Source of the DNA: Gluconobacter morbifer G707
Lineage (GTDB): Bacteria; Pseudomonadota; Alphaproteobacteria; Acetobacterales; Acetobacteraceae
DNA length: 64,000 nt
Direction of reading: 5' to 3'
Assembly: GCF_000234355.1 (NCBI RefSeq)
Contig: NZ_AGQV01000001.1
Span: forward strand, 979,001-1,043,000
Shown: positions 52,107 to 61,493 of the stretch, piece after piece
Position numbering within the stretch: the stretch's first letter is position 1
Layout of the letters: every line of letters starts with the position of its first letter
Program-made: the position numbers and the translations under genes
The notes under the pieces: generated by a model
The model's input: the letters and a program-made list of their open reading frames with translations, nothing else
What the model was told of the DNA's origin: nothing
The model's database searches: none

Positions 52107-53324
52107 ATGCCCGAAAACAGAGCTCGGACCCATGAACGGCAGGATGATTTTTCGCTGGATGGTCTGAGTTTTCTGCTGGCGGACGTTCAGGATAATCTTG
52201 GCGCCTTCCTGACAGCTTTTCTGGCAAGTGGCGGATGGTCATCCAGCAATATCGGGCTTGCCGTGGCTTCGGGCGGAGCGGGGGCTGTCCTGTCCCGGCT
52301 TGTTGGCGGGTTTGTTCTCGATGTTTTCTCCGCGAGGCGTCTCCTGCTGGGCGGGTGCTGCGTGGTGACGCTTCTGGCCGTCATGACAATCGCATGGGTG
52401 CCGGTCTTCTGGCCGATCGTGCTGGCGCATTTCGTGGCAGGCGGGGCAGGGGCACTGTTTTCTCCCATTATCGCGGCTATCAGCCATCATACGGCGGGTG
52501 CGGACGGATATGTCGCCCGTATGGGCCGCAATGAATCCTTCAACCATCTCGGAAATGCCTCGGTCGGCTGCTCCATGAGCGTCCTTGGCAAAAGTCTTGG
52601 CCCGCTGGCTCCCCTGTGGGGCATTGGAGGGCTGGCCGGTATCAGCATGCTGCTGGTTTTTCTGCTGACGCCCAAGGCGGATGAACCCGAGCAGGAGGGG
52701 AAATCTTCTGCGCCGCAGGAAAAGATGGGGAAAACCATTCTCAGACTGTTGGCCGATCAGAGGCTGATTGTCTTTTTCCTCTGCTATCTTTTGTTTAATC
52801 TGTCGAATGGTGCCACGGTCCCTCTGATGATAGAGCGCCATGCCTTCTTCCACTTTGGAGATCCGTCTTCTCTGACGGCACTCTGTATCGTGGTGGCGCA
52901 GGTCACGATGGCGCCTGTTGCATATGTTGTTGGACGCTATGCAGGGCAGTGGCCCCGCAAGCCGCTGTTTTTTCTGGCCCTTGGCGTCCAGCCCCTCCGG
53001 GATGCTCTCATCGTGATCAGTGCGGACTGGCCGGTGCTGGTCATGGCGCAGATTCTCGACGGTCTGTCGTCCGGTATCATTCTCGTGCTGTTTTACGCCA
53101 TTCTTGCCGATCTTGCGGCCAATAGCGGCCGGCGGAACCTCCTGATCGGGCTGGGCCTCGGGCTGGGAACGATTGGGGCGCTCCTGTCGAATGTCGTCAG
53201 CGGTATGCTGACCTCTTCATACGGTTTCAACACGGCGTTCGTGGCTCTGGCGGTCACCGGGATTGCCGTTGCCCTGCTGTTCCTTTTCGCCATGCCGGAG
53301 ACGCATCGTTCCCAGGCAGCCTGA
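52107..53324 (+). CDS. Major facilitator superfamily transporter
   Basis: A 405-aa protein with about twelve membrane segments, from ATG 52107 behind GAGGAGG. The first loop contains a DNLGAFLTAFL-type segment; the cytoplasmic loop between TM2 and TM3 carries RLVGGFVLDVFSARRLLLGG, an MFS motif A variant. The central cytoplasmic loop is charged (DEPEQEGKSSAPQEK at about 204-218). The sequence resembles export-type MFS proteins of acidic environments, but the substrate is not evident. Monocistronic; 98 bp before arfB. Confidence 0.88.
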   Translation: MPENRARTHERQDDFSLDGLSFLLADVQDNLGAFLTAFLASGGWSSSNIGLAVASGGAGAVLSRLVGGFVLDVFSARRLLLGGCCVVTLLAVMTIAWVPVFWPIVLAHFVAGGAGALFSPIIAAISHHTAGADGYVARMGRNESFNHLGNASVGCSMSVLGKSLGPLAPLWGIGGLAGISMLLVFLLTPKADEPEQEGKSSAPQEKMGKTILRLLADQRLIVFFLCYLLFNLSNGATVPLMIERHAFFHFGDPSSLTALCIVVAQVTMAPVAYVVGRYAGQWPRKPLFFLALGVQPLRDALIVISADWPVLVMAQILDGLSSGIILVLFYAILADLAANSGRRNLLIGLGLGLGTIGALLSNVVSGMLTSSYGFNTAFVALAVTGIAVALLFLFAMPETHRSQAA

Positions 53325-53422
53325 AAAACCTGCCTGCTTCGATGCTGATGGTTTGATGGCAGTCAGATCGGGCAGGGTCATGACGGTAGCGGAGCCGTCA
53401 GGGGATTTGGTAGGGAGAGGGA

Positions 53423-53845
53423 ATGTCCCTGAATGTCCTTCCGGGTTTCTCTCTGCATGAGGAAGACCTGAAAATCACCTATATCCTTGCGTCTGGTCCC
53501 GGTGGCCAGAATGTCAACAAGGTTGCGACCGCAGCACAACTGCGGTTTGACAGTGCGGCCTGTACCCAGCTGCCTGACCGGGTCCGGACCCGGCTTCTTG
53601 AGCTTGCGGGCAGCAGGGCGACACGAAATGGCGAGATCGTCATGACGGGGCGCCGTTTCAGGACACGGCAGCGGAACCGGGAGGATGTGATCGAACGCCT
53701 CGTGGCGCTGATCCGGCAGGCTGCACACCGGCCTGCTTTCCGGGTGGCAACGCGTCCGGGGAAAAATGCCCGGCAGCGCCGACTGGACGGAAAGGCCCAT
53801 CGCGCAGGTGTCAAACGCAACCGGAAGGTCAGACTGGACGATTAA
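53423..53845 (+). CDS. arfB: Alternative ribosome-rescue factor ArfB (YaeJ)
   Basis: A 140-aa peptidyl-tRNA hydrolase. The catalytic GGQ is in GPGGQNVNKVATAAQL at about 27-42. A basic C-terminal tail follows (RPGKNARQRRLDGKAHRAGVK with KRNRKVR), which binds the empty mRNA channel of stalled ribosomes. The length matches YaeJ. The DsbA-like gene follows on the same strand 27 bp later, so the two may be co-transcribed. Confidence 0.94.
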   Translation: MSLNVLPGFSLHEEDLKITYILASGPGGQNVNKVATAAQLRFDSAACTQLPDRVRTRLLELAGSRATRNGEIVMTGRRFRTRQRNREDVIERLVALIRQAAHRPAFRVATRPGKNARQRRLDGKAHRAGVKRNRKVRLDD

Positions 53846-53872
53846 ACCGGGGAGAACGAAGGAGAAAAGATC

Positions 53873-54424
53873 ATGAGCCGACAGCCAGATGCCCTGTCAT
53901 GCGGACATGGACCCAAAATACTCGATGTTTTTCTGGAACCGACCTGTCCATTTTCCGTAAAGGCATTCCGCAAACTGCCCGTGCTTCTTGAAGCCGCCGG
54001 GGAAGACAGGCTGACAGTCAGGATAAGGCTGCAATCGCAACCCTGGCATCTGTTCTCGGGGATACTGGTCCGATGCATTCTTGCAGCGTCCATGCTGGAT
54101 GGAGGGCGGCAGACAGCCCGGACCGTCATGGCGGCCATTGCGGATCACCGCGAGGAATTCGAGTTCACGGATCACTGCGAAGGGCCCAACATGCAGGCCA
54201 CGCCGGCCGAGATCATCAGACGGCTGGAAGATTACAGCGGTGTCCAGCTTGCGGAAGCATTCACCTTTCCGGAAGCCACCCAGGCCATGAAATGGCAGGC
54301 GCGCTACAGTCGGCAGAACGGCATCCACGTTTCCCCCACGTTCATGGTGGATGGTCTGATTGATCCCGCCCTGAGTAGCGGAGACAGCGTCGAGCAATGG
54401 AAAGCCCACCTGTTCCCGGCGTGA
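53873..54424 (+). CDS. DsbA-like thioredoxin-fold protein lacking one active-site Cys
   Basis: A 183-aa protein. The active-site position reads CPFS in EPTCPFSVKAF (residues 22-32) instead of CPxC, so only the first Cys is kept. The cis-Pro segment HVSPTFMVDG is at about 152-161. No signal peptide, so it is probably cytosolic. A single-Cys thioredoxin-fold enzyme may act as glutathione-dependent reductase or isomerase, but this is an inference. Follows arfB. The hairpin at 54450-54477 comes after. Confidence 0.75.
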   Translation: MSRQPDALSCGHGPKILDVFLEPTCPFSVKAFRKLPVLLEAAGEDRLTVRIRLQSQPWHLFSGILVRCILAASMLDGGRQTARTVMAAIADHREEFEFTDHCEGPNMQATPAEIIRRLEDYSGVQLAEAFTFPEATQAMKWQARYSRQNGIHVSPTFMVDGLIDPALSSGDSVEQWKAHLFPA

Positions 54425-54449
54425 ATGACGGAAACAGGTGTCATCTGAT

Positions 54450-54477
54450 CCGGCTCACGACAGAGGGCGTGAGCCGG
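54450..54477. terminator. Bidirectional hairpin between convergent genes
   Basis: CCGGCTCACG at 54450-54459 pairs perfectly with CGTGAGCCGG at 54468-54477; the loop is 8 nt. It stands between the ends of the DsbA-like gene (54424) and dcp (54489). No U-tract, so the terminator role is likely but not sure. Confidence 0.6.
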
Positions 54478-54488
54478 AGCGGCCTGCA

Positions 54489-56618
54489 TCAGGGCTGGGC
54501 GTTTTCAGTTAGTCCACGATGGGCAAGCATGGGGCCGATTTCCGGGTCTTTTCCGTAGAAAGCCCGGAACATGGCGCCATAATCCATGGTGTGCCCGCGG
54601 GAGAGGATCATGTCACGGAAGCGCTGGCCGTTCTGGCGGGTCAGACCACCATGGCTCTGGAACCAGGCGAAAACATCCTGATCCAGCATTTCGGTCCAGA
54701 GATAGGCGTAATATCCGGCCGAATAGCCATTGGACCAGATATGCAGGAAGTAGCTGGACCGATAACGGGGCGGGACATGGGCAACGTCCAGTCCGGTCGC
54801 TTTCAGCGCGGCTGTCTCGAAGCTGTCAACGTCCTGACGGGGAGCATCTGCGGGCAGGTCATGCCACTTCATATCCAGCTGTGCTGCAGCCACGATTTCG
54901 CCGAGGGCATATCCCTGGTTGAAATGAGCGGCCTTGTGGATTTTGGCCACAAGTTTCTGAGGCATCGGAGCGCCGGTTTTGTAATGGCGGGCGTAGTGGG
55001 CCAGGACTTTTGGATCAAGGGCCCAGTTCTCATTGAACTGGGATGGAAATTCCACAAAGTCCCGGGCTACGCTGGTGCCTGACAGGGTGGGATAGGTCTG
55101 GCTGGCAAAAAGGCCATGCAGGGCGTGACCGAATTCATGGAACATCGTCGTCACGTCTTCGGACGTGATGAGCTGTGGCTGTCCGGGCGCTGCCTTCGTG
55201 AAGTTCGCGACATTGTAGATGACGGGTTTTGTCCCGAGGAGGGTGGACTGTCCAACGAAGTTGGACATCCATGCGCCGCCGGACTTGTTGTCGCGCTTGA
55301 AGTAATCGAAATACAGCAGACCAAGCGGAGAGCCGTCCTTGTCCGAGGCTTCATAGACCATGACGTCCGGATTATAGGTCGGGATGTCGGTGCGACGTTT
55401 GAAGCTCAGTCCGTACAGTTCATGGGCGGCGTAGAAGACGCCGTCTTCCAGGACTGTTCTCAGTTCGAAATACGGTTTGATCTCTTCCTGGTTCAGGGCG
55501 TATTTTTCGCGACGGACCTGTTCCGCATAACGGTTCCAGTCCCAGGGTTGCAGGCTGAAACTCTGTCCGTCCCTGTGAATGGCGTCCTGAAGGACCTGAA
55601 CTTCCCGTTTCTGCTCGGCCGCGGTGGCGGGAACGAGCTGCTGCATGAAATTCTCGACGGCCTGAGGCGTCTTGGCCATCTGGTCGTACAGGGTATAGGC
55701 CGCGTAGTTCGGGTAATGGAAGATCGCGGCTTTTTTGGCGCGAAGCTGCGCCAGTTCGGCGATGGTGGCCCGTGTGTCGTTGTCATCGCCGCGCTCGGCC
55801 CGGTTCCAGCTGTGATCGAACAGGGTCTGCCGGGTCTCGCGATCGGTCAGGGACGACAGAACCGGTTGCTGCGTCGTGTTCTGGAGGGGGAGAACCCATT
55901 TTCCGGCGAGGTGCCGGCTTTCGGCCTCTTTCTGGGCCGATGCGACTGTTCCATCATCCAGACCGGCAAGGGCGGATTTCTGGTCGACGACGAGGGCGCC
56001 CTTTTTCGCGCTGGCGATCAGCTTCTGCTCATAAGTGGTTTCCAGAGTGGAAATCCGCTTGTTGAGCGCCTTGAGTTCGGTCTTTTCGGCGGGAGAAAGC
56101 TGGGCGCCGGCATGGACAAACTGCTGGTAATAAACGTCGAGAAGCTGGGCCTGTTCCGGCGTCAGGGAGAGGCTGGACCGCCTGTCATAAAGGGTCTTGA
56201 TCCGGGCAAAGAGCCTGGAGTTGAGATAGATCTCGTCCTCATGGGCTGTCAGACGCGGGGATTCACGAGTCTGGGTCTGATCCATGGTGGGATTGGAGTT
56301 CGCCTGATAGACACCGTAAAATGTTTCCTGAACGCGATCGAGCAGACGGCCCGAACGTTCCATGGCGCCAATGGTATTGTCAAAATCGGGACGGGCGGGG
56401 TTGTTAGCAATCGCCTGGATTTCCCGCAGGTGGTCGGCCATTCCCTTGTCAAAAGCCGGCGCATAGTCAGCGTCCGTGATCAGATCGAAACGGGGGGCCT
56501 GATAGGGGAGCGTACTGGCGCTGAAGAAAGGATTGACCCGTGCGGCATCCGCTGTTCCGCCCAGAACAGTCAGCGCGAATATCGTAATGGTCGTCGCAGT
56601 CCTGCGATTGAAGCGCAT
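54489..56618 (-). CDS. dcp: M3 family metallopeptidase, Dcp-type peptidyl-dipeptidase, exported
   Basis: A 709-aa zinc peptidase from ATG 56618; the opening further up (56780) reads through unrelated residues. The signal peptide is MRFNRRTATTITIFALTVLG ending in ADAA (about 26). The zinc site HEFGHALHG is at about 500-508 with TMFHEFGH. PRYRSSYFLHIWSNGYSAGYY near 638-658 and the late HRGLTE end fit Dcp. It removes C-terminal dipeptides; unlike E. coli Dcp it carries an export signal and should act in the periplasm. Confidence 0.92.
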   Translation of the reverse strand: MRFNRRTATTITIFALTVLGGTADAARVNPFFSASTLPYQAPRFDLITDADYAPAFDKGMADHLREIQAIANNPARPDFDNTIGAMERSGRLLDRVQETFYGVYQANSNPTMDQTQTRESPRLTAHEDEIYLNSRLFARIKTLYDRRSSLSLTPEQAQLLDVYYQQFVHAGAQLSPAEKTELKALNKRISTLETTYEQKLIASAKKGALVVDQKSALAGLDDGTVASAQKEAESRHLAGKWVLPLQNTTQQPVLSSLTDRETRQTLFDHSWNRAERGDDNDTRATIAELAQLRAKKAAIFHYPNYAAYTLYDQMAKTPQAVENFMQQLVPATAAEQKREVQVLQDAIHRDGQSFSLQPWDWNRYAEQVRREKYALNQEEIKPYFELRTVLEDGVFYAAHELYGLSFKRRTDIPTYNPDVMVYEASDKDGSPLGLLYFDYFKRDNKSGGAWMSNFVGQSTLLGTKPVIYNVANFTKAAPGQPQLITSEDVTTMFHEFGHALHGLFASQTYPTLSGTSVARDFVEFPSQFNENWALDPKVLAHYARHYKTGAPMPQKLVAKIHKAAHFNQGYALGEIVAAAQLDMKWHDLPADAPRQDVDSFETAALKATGLDVAHVPPRYRSSYFLHIWSNGYSAGYYAYLWTEMLDQDVFAWFQSHGGLTRQNGQRFRDMILSRGHTMDYGAMFRAFYGKDPEIGPMLAHRGLTENAQP

Positions 56619-56818
56619 ATGGAAATCCAGTTTTGAAATTGAAATTCGTAACGTATTCGGTCCGGATGCGGCGGTCAAACGGATTGAATGCGACGGTTCT
56701 GCCCCGCTGGAGTGGGGTTTCGTTCTCTCCGTTCGGCGGTGGATCGGGAGCCCGGAGGGGGATTTTCCGGGCTCCTGCAAGAGAGGTGCAGACCTATTTC
56801 AGCGGTTTGCCGTGAGTG

Positions 56819-57208
56819 TTACTTTTCGTGCCCGGACCTGGAGGCCGCAGTGAAAACGAGGCCAGCCAGGGTAGCGAGAGCCATCTGCAGGAAGCCATCC
56901 CGGATGGCGTCCTTCCGGTCACCTGCCTGAAGCGCCCGGCGGCTGTGAACGCCCGCGAAACCATGCGCCGTGATCAGGGCCACGCCGAGCCACGGACGGC
57001 ATGTTTTCTTCCATCCGTCCCGGCGCATCCTCAGGAAACCGGAAATCCCCAGAAGGCCGGTGATGCTCATGGCCGCAAGGTGGACGTCACGTTCCTTGAC
57101 ATTCATTCCGCTCTGCCGGTCACGCCAGATCATGGTTGTCCAGAGGGTCGTGAGCGCAATAGCGGTGTAGCGTAATCCTTTGAGGGTACATTTTGAGGAA
57201 AGACCCAT
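56819..57208 (-). CDS. Small membrane protein of unknown function
   Basis: A 129-aa protein from ATG 57208 with AAGGAG nine bases upstream. Likely membrane segments are about 12-26, 45-60, 73-88 and 106-120, joined by basic loops (MRRDGWKKTCRPW). No known family recognised. It is divergent from shc and follows the Dcp promoter region. Function unknown. Confidence 0.65.
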   Translation of the reverse strand: MGLSSKCTLKGLRYTAIALTTLWTTMIWRDRQSGMNVKERDVHLAAMSITGLLGISGFLRMRRDGWKKTCRPWLGVALITAHGFAGVHSRRALQAGDRKDAIRDGFLQMALATLAGLVFTAASRSGHEK

Positions 57209-57511
57209 GATGTGCTGCTCCTTGATGATCGGGCCGCCATGCAGGCCTGCTGAATGCAGCCGCGATGTCTGGCTCCGGGGCACTGGGCATCATGCTAGAG
57301 GCACTTCCGCGTGTCATCCATGATGCATGTCATCGCCGGGGCAGATACACTCATGGAATGTGCTTCGCCGGCGACAGAAGCAGCGAGAAAAACCGTCCGG
57401 GTGCCAATGTGCCTTGGGAAGGGCAGAAATATGCGTTAAACGCCCTGTCCGTCTGCACCGGTACGGGCAGGCTGATTTGATTAAGATTCGGCAGGAATAG
57501 GAACTTTTTTC
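57209..57511. other. Divergent region upstream of squalene-hopene cyclase
   Basis: No gene is supported. The ribosome-binding sites of both flanking genes mark its ends: AAGGAG for the small membrane protein and AGGAAC near 57499 for shc. No convincing operator or repeat was seen. Confidence 0.4.
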
Positions 57512-59569
57512 TTGAGCCCCGCAGACATCTCGACAAAATCGTCCTCCTTCCAGAGACTGGACAACATGCTGCCGGAGGCCGTGTCCTCGGCGTGCGACTG
57601 GCTGATTGATCAGCAGAAGCCTGACGGGCACTGGGTCGGGCCGGTTGAATCCAATGCCTGCATGGAAGCGCAGTGGTGTCTGGCGCTGTGGTTTCTCGGA
57701 CAGGAGGACCATCCGCTTCGGCCGCGCCTGGCGCAGGCCCTGCTGGAGATGCAGCGGGAAGACGGTTCCTGGGGAATTTATGTCGGGGCGGATCACGGGG
57801 ACATCAACACGACGGTCGAGGCGTATGCCGCGCTGCGCTCAATGGGCTATGCCGCTGACATGCCGATTATGGCGAAGTCCGCGGCGTGGATCCAGCAGAA
57901 AGGCGGCCTGCGGAATGTCCGTGTCTTCACGCGGTACTGGCTGGCGCTGATCGGGGAGTGGCCGTGGGACAAGACACCGAACCTGCCGCCCGAGATCATC
58001 TGGCTGCCCGACAATTTTATTTTCTCGATCTATAATTTCGCACAATGGGCGCGGGCGACCATGATGCCGCTGACCATCCTGTCAGCCCGTCGGCCCAGCC
58101 GCCCCCTGCTTCCGGAAAACCGTCTGGACGGCCTGTTCCCCGAAGGGCGGGAGAATTTCGATTACGAACTGCCCGTAAAGGGCGAGGAAGATCTGTGGGG
58201 CAGGTTCTTCCGTGCGGCGGACAAGGGGCTGCATTCCCTTCAGTCCTTTCCTGTCCGGCGTTTTGTCCCGCGGGAAGCCGCCATCCGCCACGTAATTGAA
58301 TGGATCATCCGCCATCAGGACGCCGATGGCGGCTGGGGCGGGATTCAGCCGCCTTGGATCTATGGCCTCATGGCCCTGTCCGTGGAGGGATATCCGCTGC
58401 ATCATCCGGTCCTGGCGAAGGCGATGGATGCGCTCAATGATCCGGGCTGGCGCCGGGACAAGGGGGATGCAAGCTGGATCCAGGCAACGAACAGCCCGGT
58501 CTGGGATACGATGCTGGCCGTTCTGGCGCTGCATGATGCCGGGGCGGAAGACCGGTATTCGCCCCAGATGGACAAGGCGATCGGCTGGCTTCTAGACCGG
58601 CAGGTGCGGGTCAAGGGGGACTGGTCCATCAAGCTGCCCGACACGGAGCCTGGGGGATGGGCCTTCGAATACGCCAACGACAAGTATCCCGATACGGACG
58701 ATACAGCGGTTGCGCTGATTGCCTTGGCAGGATGCCGTCATCGGCCGGAATGGCGCGAGCGCGACATTGAAGGCGCGATTTCGCGCGGGGTAAACTGGCT
58801 GCTGGCCATGCAGAGTTCCAGCGGCGGCTGGGGCGCTTTCGACAAGGACAACAACCGGAGCATCCTGACGAAAATTCCGTTCTGCGACTTCGGGGAGGCA
58901 CTTGATCCGCCCTCCGTGGACGTGACGGCCCATGTGCTGGAGGCGTTCGGCCTGCTTGGCATCTCCCGCAATCATCCGTCCGTTCAGAAGGCGCTGGCCT
59001 ATATCCGCAGCGAACAGGAACGGAATGGTGCCTGGTTCGGGCGGTGGGGCGTGAATTACGTTTATGGGACGGGTGCGGTTCTGCCGGCGCTGGCCGCCAT
59101 TGGCGAGGACATGACGCAGCCCTACATCGTCCGGGCCTGTGATTGGCTGATGTCCGTCCAGCAGGAGAACGGGGGCTGGGGCGAGAGCTGTGCGTCCTAT
59201 ATGGATATCAATGCGGTCGGGCACGGGGTGGCGACGGCCTCCCAGACGGCATGGGCGCTCATCGGGCTTCTGGCGGCGAAACGGCCTAAGGACAGGGAGG
59301 CCATCGCCCGTGGCTGTCAGTTTCTGATCGAGCGGCAGGAAGACGGAAGCTGGACGGAAGAGGAATATACCGGGACCGGGTTCCCTGGTTATGGCGTGGG
59401 GCAGGCCATCAAGCTGGATGATCCGTCCCTGCCTGACCGCCTGCTTCAGGGAGCGGAACTCTCACGGGCCTTCATGCTGCGTTATGACCTGTACCGGCAG
59501 TATTTCCCGGTCATGGCGCTCAGCCGGGCGCGGCGCATGATGAAAGAGGATGCTTCGGCCGCTGCCTGA
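57512..59569 (+). CDS. shc: Squalene-hopene cyclase
   Basis: A 685-aa triterpene cyclase near the usual length. The protonating motif DTDDTA is at about 392-397 (YPDTDDTAVALIAL). At least six QW repeats stud the chain (QKPDGHW, QREDGSW, QDADGGW, QSSSGGW, QENGGW, QEDGSW). It starts with TTG at 57512 behind AGGAAC. The enzyme converts squalene to hopene and diplopterol at the inner membrane; hopanoids strengthen membranes of acetic acid bacteria. No squalene synthase genes (hpnCDE) adjoin, so they lie elsewhere. Confidence 0.95.
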   Translation: MSPADISTKSSSFQRLDNMLPEAVSSACDWLIDQQKPDGHWVGPVESNACMEAQWCLALWFLGQEDHPLRPRLAQALLEMQREDGSWGIYVGADHGDINTTVEAYAALRSMGYAADMPIMAKSAAWIQQKGGLRNVRVFTRYWLALIGEWPWDKTPNLPPEIIWLPDNFIFSIYNFAQWARATMMPLTILSARRPSRPLLPENRLDGLFPEGRENFDYELPVKGEEDLWGRFFRAADKGLHSLQSFPVRRFVPREAAIRHVIEWIIRHQDADGGWGGIQPPWIYGLMALSVEGYPLHHPVLAKAMDALNDPGWRRDKGDASWIQATNSPVWDTMLAVLALHDAGAEDRYSPQMDKAIGWLLDRQVRVKGDWSIKLPDTEPGGWAFEYANDKYPDTDDTAVALIALAGCRHRPEWRERDIEGAISRGVNWLLAMQSSSGGWGAFDKDNNRSILTKIPFCDFGEALDPPSVDVTAHVLEAFGLLGISRNHPSVQKALAYIRSEQERNGAWFGRWGVNYVYGTGAVLPALAAIGEDMTQPYIVRACDWLMSVQQENGGWGESCASYMDINAVGHGVATASQTAWALIGLLAAKRPKDREAIARGCQFLIERQEDGSWTEEEYTGTGFPGYGVGQAIKLDDPSLPDRLLQGAELSRAFMLRYDLYRQYFPVMALSRARRMMKEDASAAA

Positions 59570-59955
59570 GGCGCGGTTCCAGAGAACCATGGTTCTGTAT
59601 CCGTCCGGTTTGGCACACTGCTCTGTGAGCAGGTGTCAGGCTGGGTGGAATCAGGGCCACTGCTTTCCGATCCGGGCGTTCACGAAGCTGGGTATCTGAC
59701 GGGTGGGTCAGCCCTGCTGTCGGACTGTAATGTGACTTCGGCCAATGTCGCGGACCGAAAAGGTTCGTCCGATTTGTTGTTCCGGACCTGAGATGGTGTT
59801 CAGCCTTTCTGCGGTCAGCGGAAGGGGCCCCGGAAGCCACGGGGTTTCCGGGGCCGTATCTCTGAACTGTCTGATGATCCCGTATGGATAACGGAGGCCC
59901 GTTTCACGATAGTGGCTTCGGATCGGTCAGCGTGAATGGGCCGGAGCGGACCGGC
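59570..59955. other. Convergent intergenic region
   Basis: No gene is supported between shc (+) and the NodT-type gene (-). It contains one strong hairpin, described separately. Short open frames here have no coding character. Confidence 0.45.
59826..59855. terminator. Strong hairpin between convergent genes
   Basis: GGCCCCGGAA at 59826-59835 pairs perfectly with TTCCGGGGCC at 59846-59855; the loop is 10 nt. It is G+C-rich but has no U-tract, so it is a probable bidirectional terminator. Confidence 0.6.
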
Positions 59956-61485
59956 TCAGGCATGGGGCGGTCTGGTGTCACTGGCTGTTGCAGGGTACCA
60001 TCCGCCGCCGAGGGCGCGGTAGAGATGGGCCATGGAGACTGAAACGCCTGCGCTGGCTTCGGAGAGGGCGCTCCGGCTGGAGAGAAGGGCGTTCTGGGTG
60101 GTCAGGACGTTCAGGAAGTCTCCTGCGCCCTGTGCATATTGCAACTGGGCGATATGAACGGCGGTGTCGTCCTCGGTCACGGTTTCCGCCAAGCTGGCAC
60201 GGCGGTCCTGTGCGGCGCTGAGATCCGCCATGGCGTTGTCGATTTCCTCCCAGGCATGGAGGATCGTGCGCTGGAGGGTGATGGCGGCTTCCTTCTGCTG
60301 GGCGCGGCGGAGGTGAAGCTGGCCTGTCAAACGGCCGCCCTCGAACAGGGGAAGGGTCATGGTCGGGCCGAAGCCGTACTGGCGGGAGGCCCATGAACCC
60401 AGTCCGCTGAACTGGAGGGCCTGGATGTCCAGGCTTCCGGACAGGGTAACGCGGGGGAAGAAATCCGCAATGGCCACGCCGATGCTGGCTGTTGCGGCGT
60501 GAAGCCGATCTTCGGCGGCGCGGATGTCGGGGCGCCGTTCCGCGAGTTGGGATGGTAGGCCGACGGGGATGCTGACCGGGACGGGCGGAATGTCCCGCGT
60601 GGTTCCCAGGCGGGAGGTCAGGGCTCCAGGCTCGCGGGCGATCATGAAGCTCAGGGCATTGATCAGATGGACCTGCTGGCTTTTCAGAACGGGAAGGCGG
60701 GCCTCGAAGTTATGGAGTTGTCCCCGTGAATAGGCGACATCGAGTTTTGTGGCCGTACCCTGCGTGAAGCGCATGACGGTCAAGTCAACGCTGTGGCGGG
60801 CGATGTCGATGCTTTGCAGGATGATGGCCATCTGGGCCTGAACGTTGCGCAGGCTGATGTAATCCTGTGCGGTTTCCGCCATGAGGGAGACCAGCACATT
60901 ACGACGCAGTTCCTCCGTCTCATGCATGGCTGCAGTAGCGGCTTCCACCTGCCGACGGACATGTCCCCAGAAATCCACTTCCCATGACGCGCTGATGCCG
61001 TATTGCGGCAGGTTGAAGGACGGGTTTCCCTTTGCGCCATCCGCAGCGGCAGGGCCAAAGCCCTGTTCACCACTGGCGATTTCTCCCGGTCCGGCCTGTT
61101 CGGTCGTGCCCAGGAGGCCGAGGATACCATTCGTACTGGCCCGTTCACGGGCGTAGGATGCGGCGGCCTCGGAATGCGGCATCTGGGCTGCAGCGGCGAT
61201 GCGGCGTTCGGCGCGGCTTTCATCGAAATGCAGGGCCGCGGTTCGGAGATCGAGATTGGTGCGAGCGACGTCCGCTTCCAGTTCCGTCAGGATGGGGTCG
61301 TTGTAGAGTTTCCACCACTGCGGATCGATGGCCAGTGTCTCTTCCGGGTGGCTTTGAGCGGGGGGAAGGCTCTCGTGCCAGTGTGCTGCGGTCTGGAGAT
61401 CCGGCCGGTGATAGTCCGGGCCGACATTGCAGGCGTTCAGGACCAGCAGGCTCAGCAGCGGCAGGGTTTTTAGGGGGGAACGCAT
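59956..61485 (-). CDS. Efflux outer-membrane lipoprotein (NodT family)
   Basis: A 509-aa outer-membrane factor. Lipobox LNAC at 16-19 in PLLSLLVLNACNVGPDYHRPD. The family motif ERRPDIRAAEDRLHAATASIGVAIAD is at about 312-337, and repeats of coiled helices fill the rest. It is the last gene of a three-gene operon, 8 bp after the HlyD-type adaptor gene, and would form the exit duct of the EmrAB-like pump. Confidence 0.93.
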   Translation of the reverse strand: MRSPLKTLPLLSLLVLNACNVGPDYHRPDLQTAAHWHESLPPAQSHPEETLAIDPQWWKLYNDPILTELEADVARTNLDLRTAALHFDESRAERRIAAAAQMPHSEAAASYARERASTNGILGLLGTTEQAGPGEIASGEQGFGPAAADGAKGNPSFNLPQYGISASWEVDFWGHVRRQVEAATAAMHETEELRRNVLVSLMAETAQDYISLRNVQAQMAIILQSIDIARHSVDLTVMRFTQGTATKLDVAYSRGQLHNFEARLPVLKSQQVHLINALSFMIAREPGALTSRLGTTRDIPPVPVSIPVGLPSQLAERRPDIRAAEDRLHAATASIGVAIADFFPRVTLSGSLDIQALQFSGLGSWASRQYGFGPTMTLPLFEGGRLTGQLHLRRAQQKEAAITLQRTILHAWEEIDNAMADLSAAQDRRASLAETVTEDDTAVHIAQLQYAQGAGDFLNVLTTQNALLSSRSALSEASAGVSVSMAHLYRALGGGWYPATASDTRPPHA

Positions 61486-61493
61486 GGCTGTCC

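Noticed and set aside
55116-56636. Open frame of 506 codons on the + strand
   Set aside because: It is antisense to the Dcp-type peptidase, which carries the zinc motif and signal peptide.
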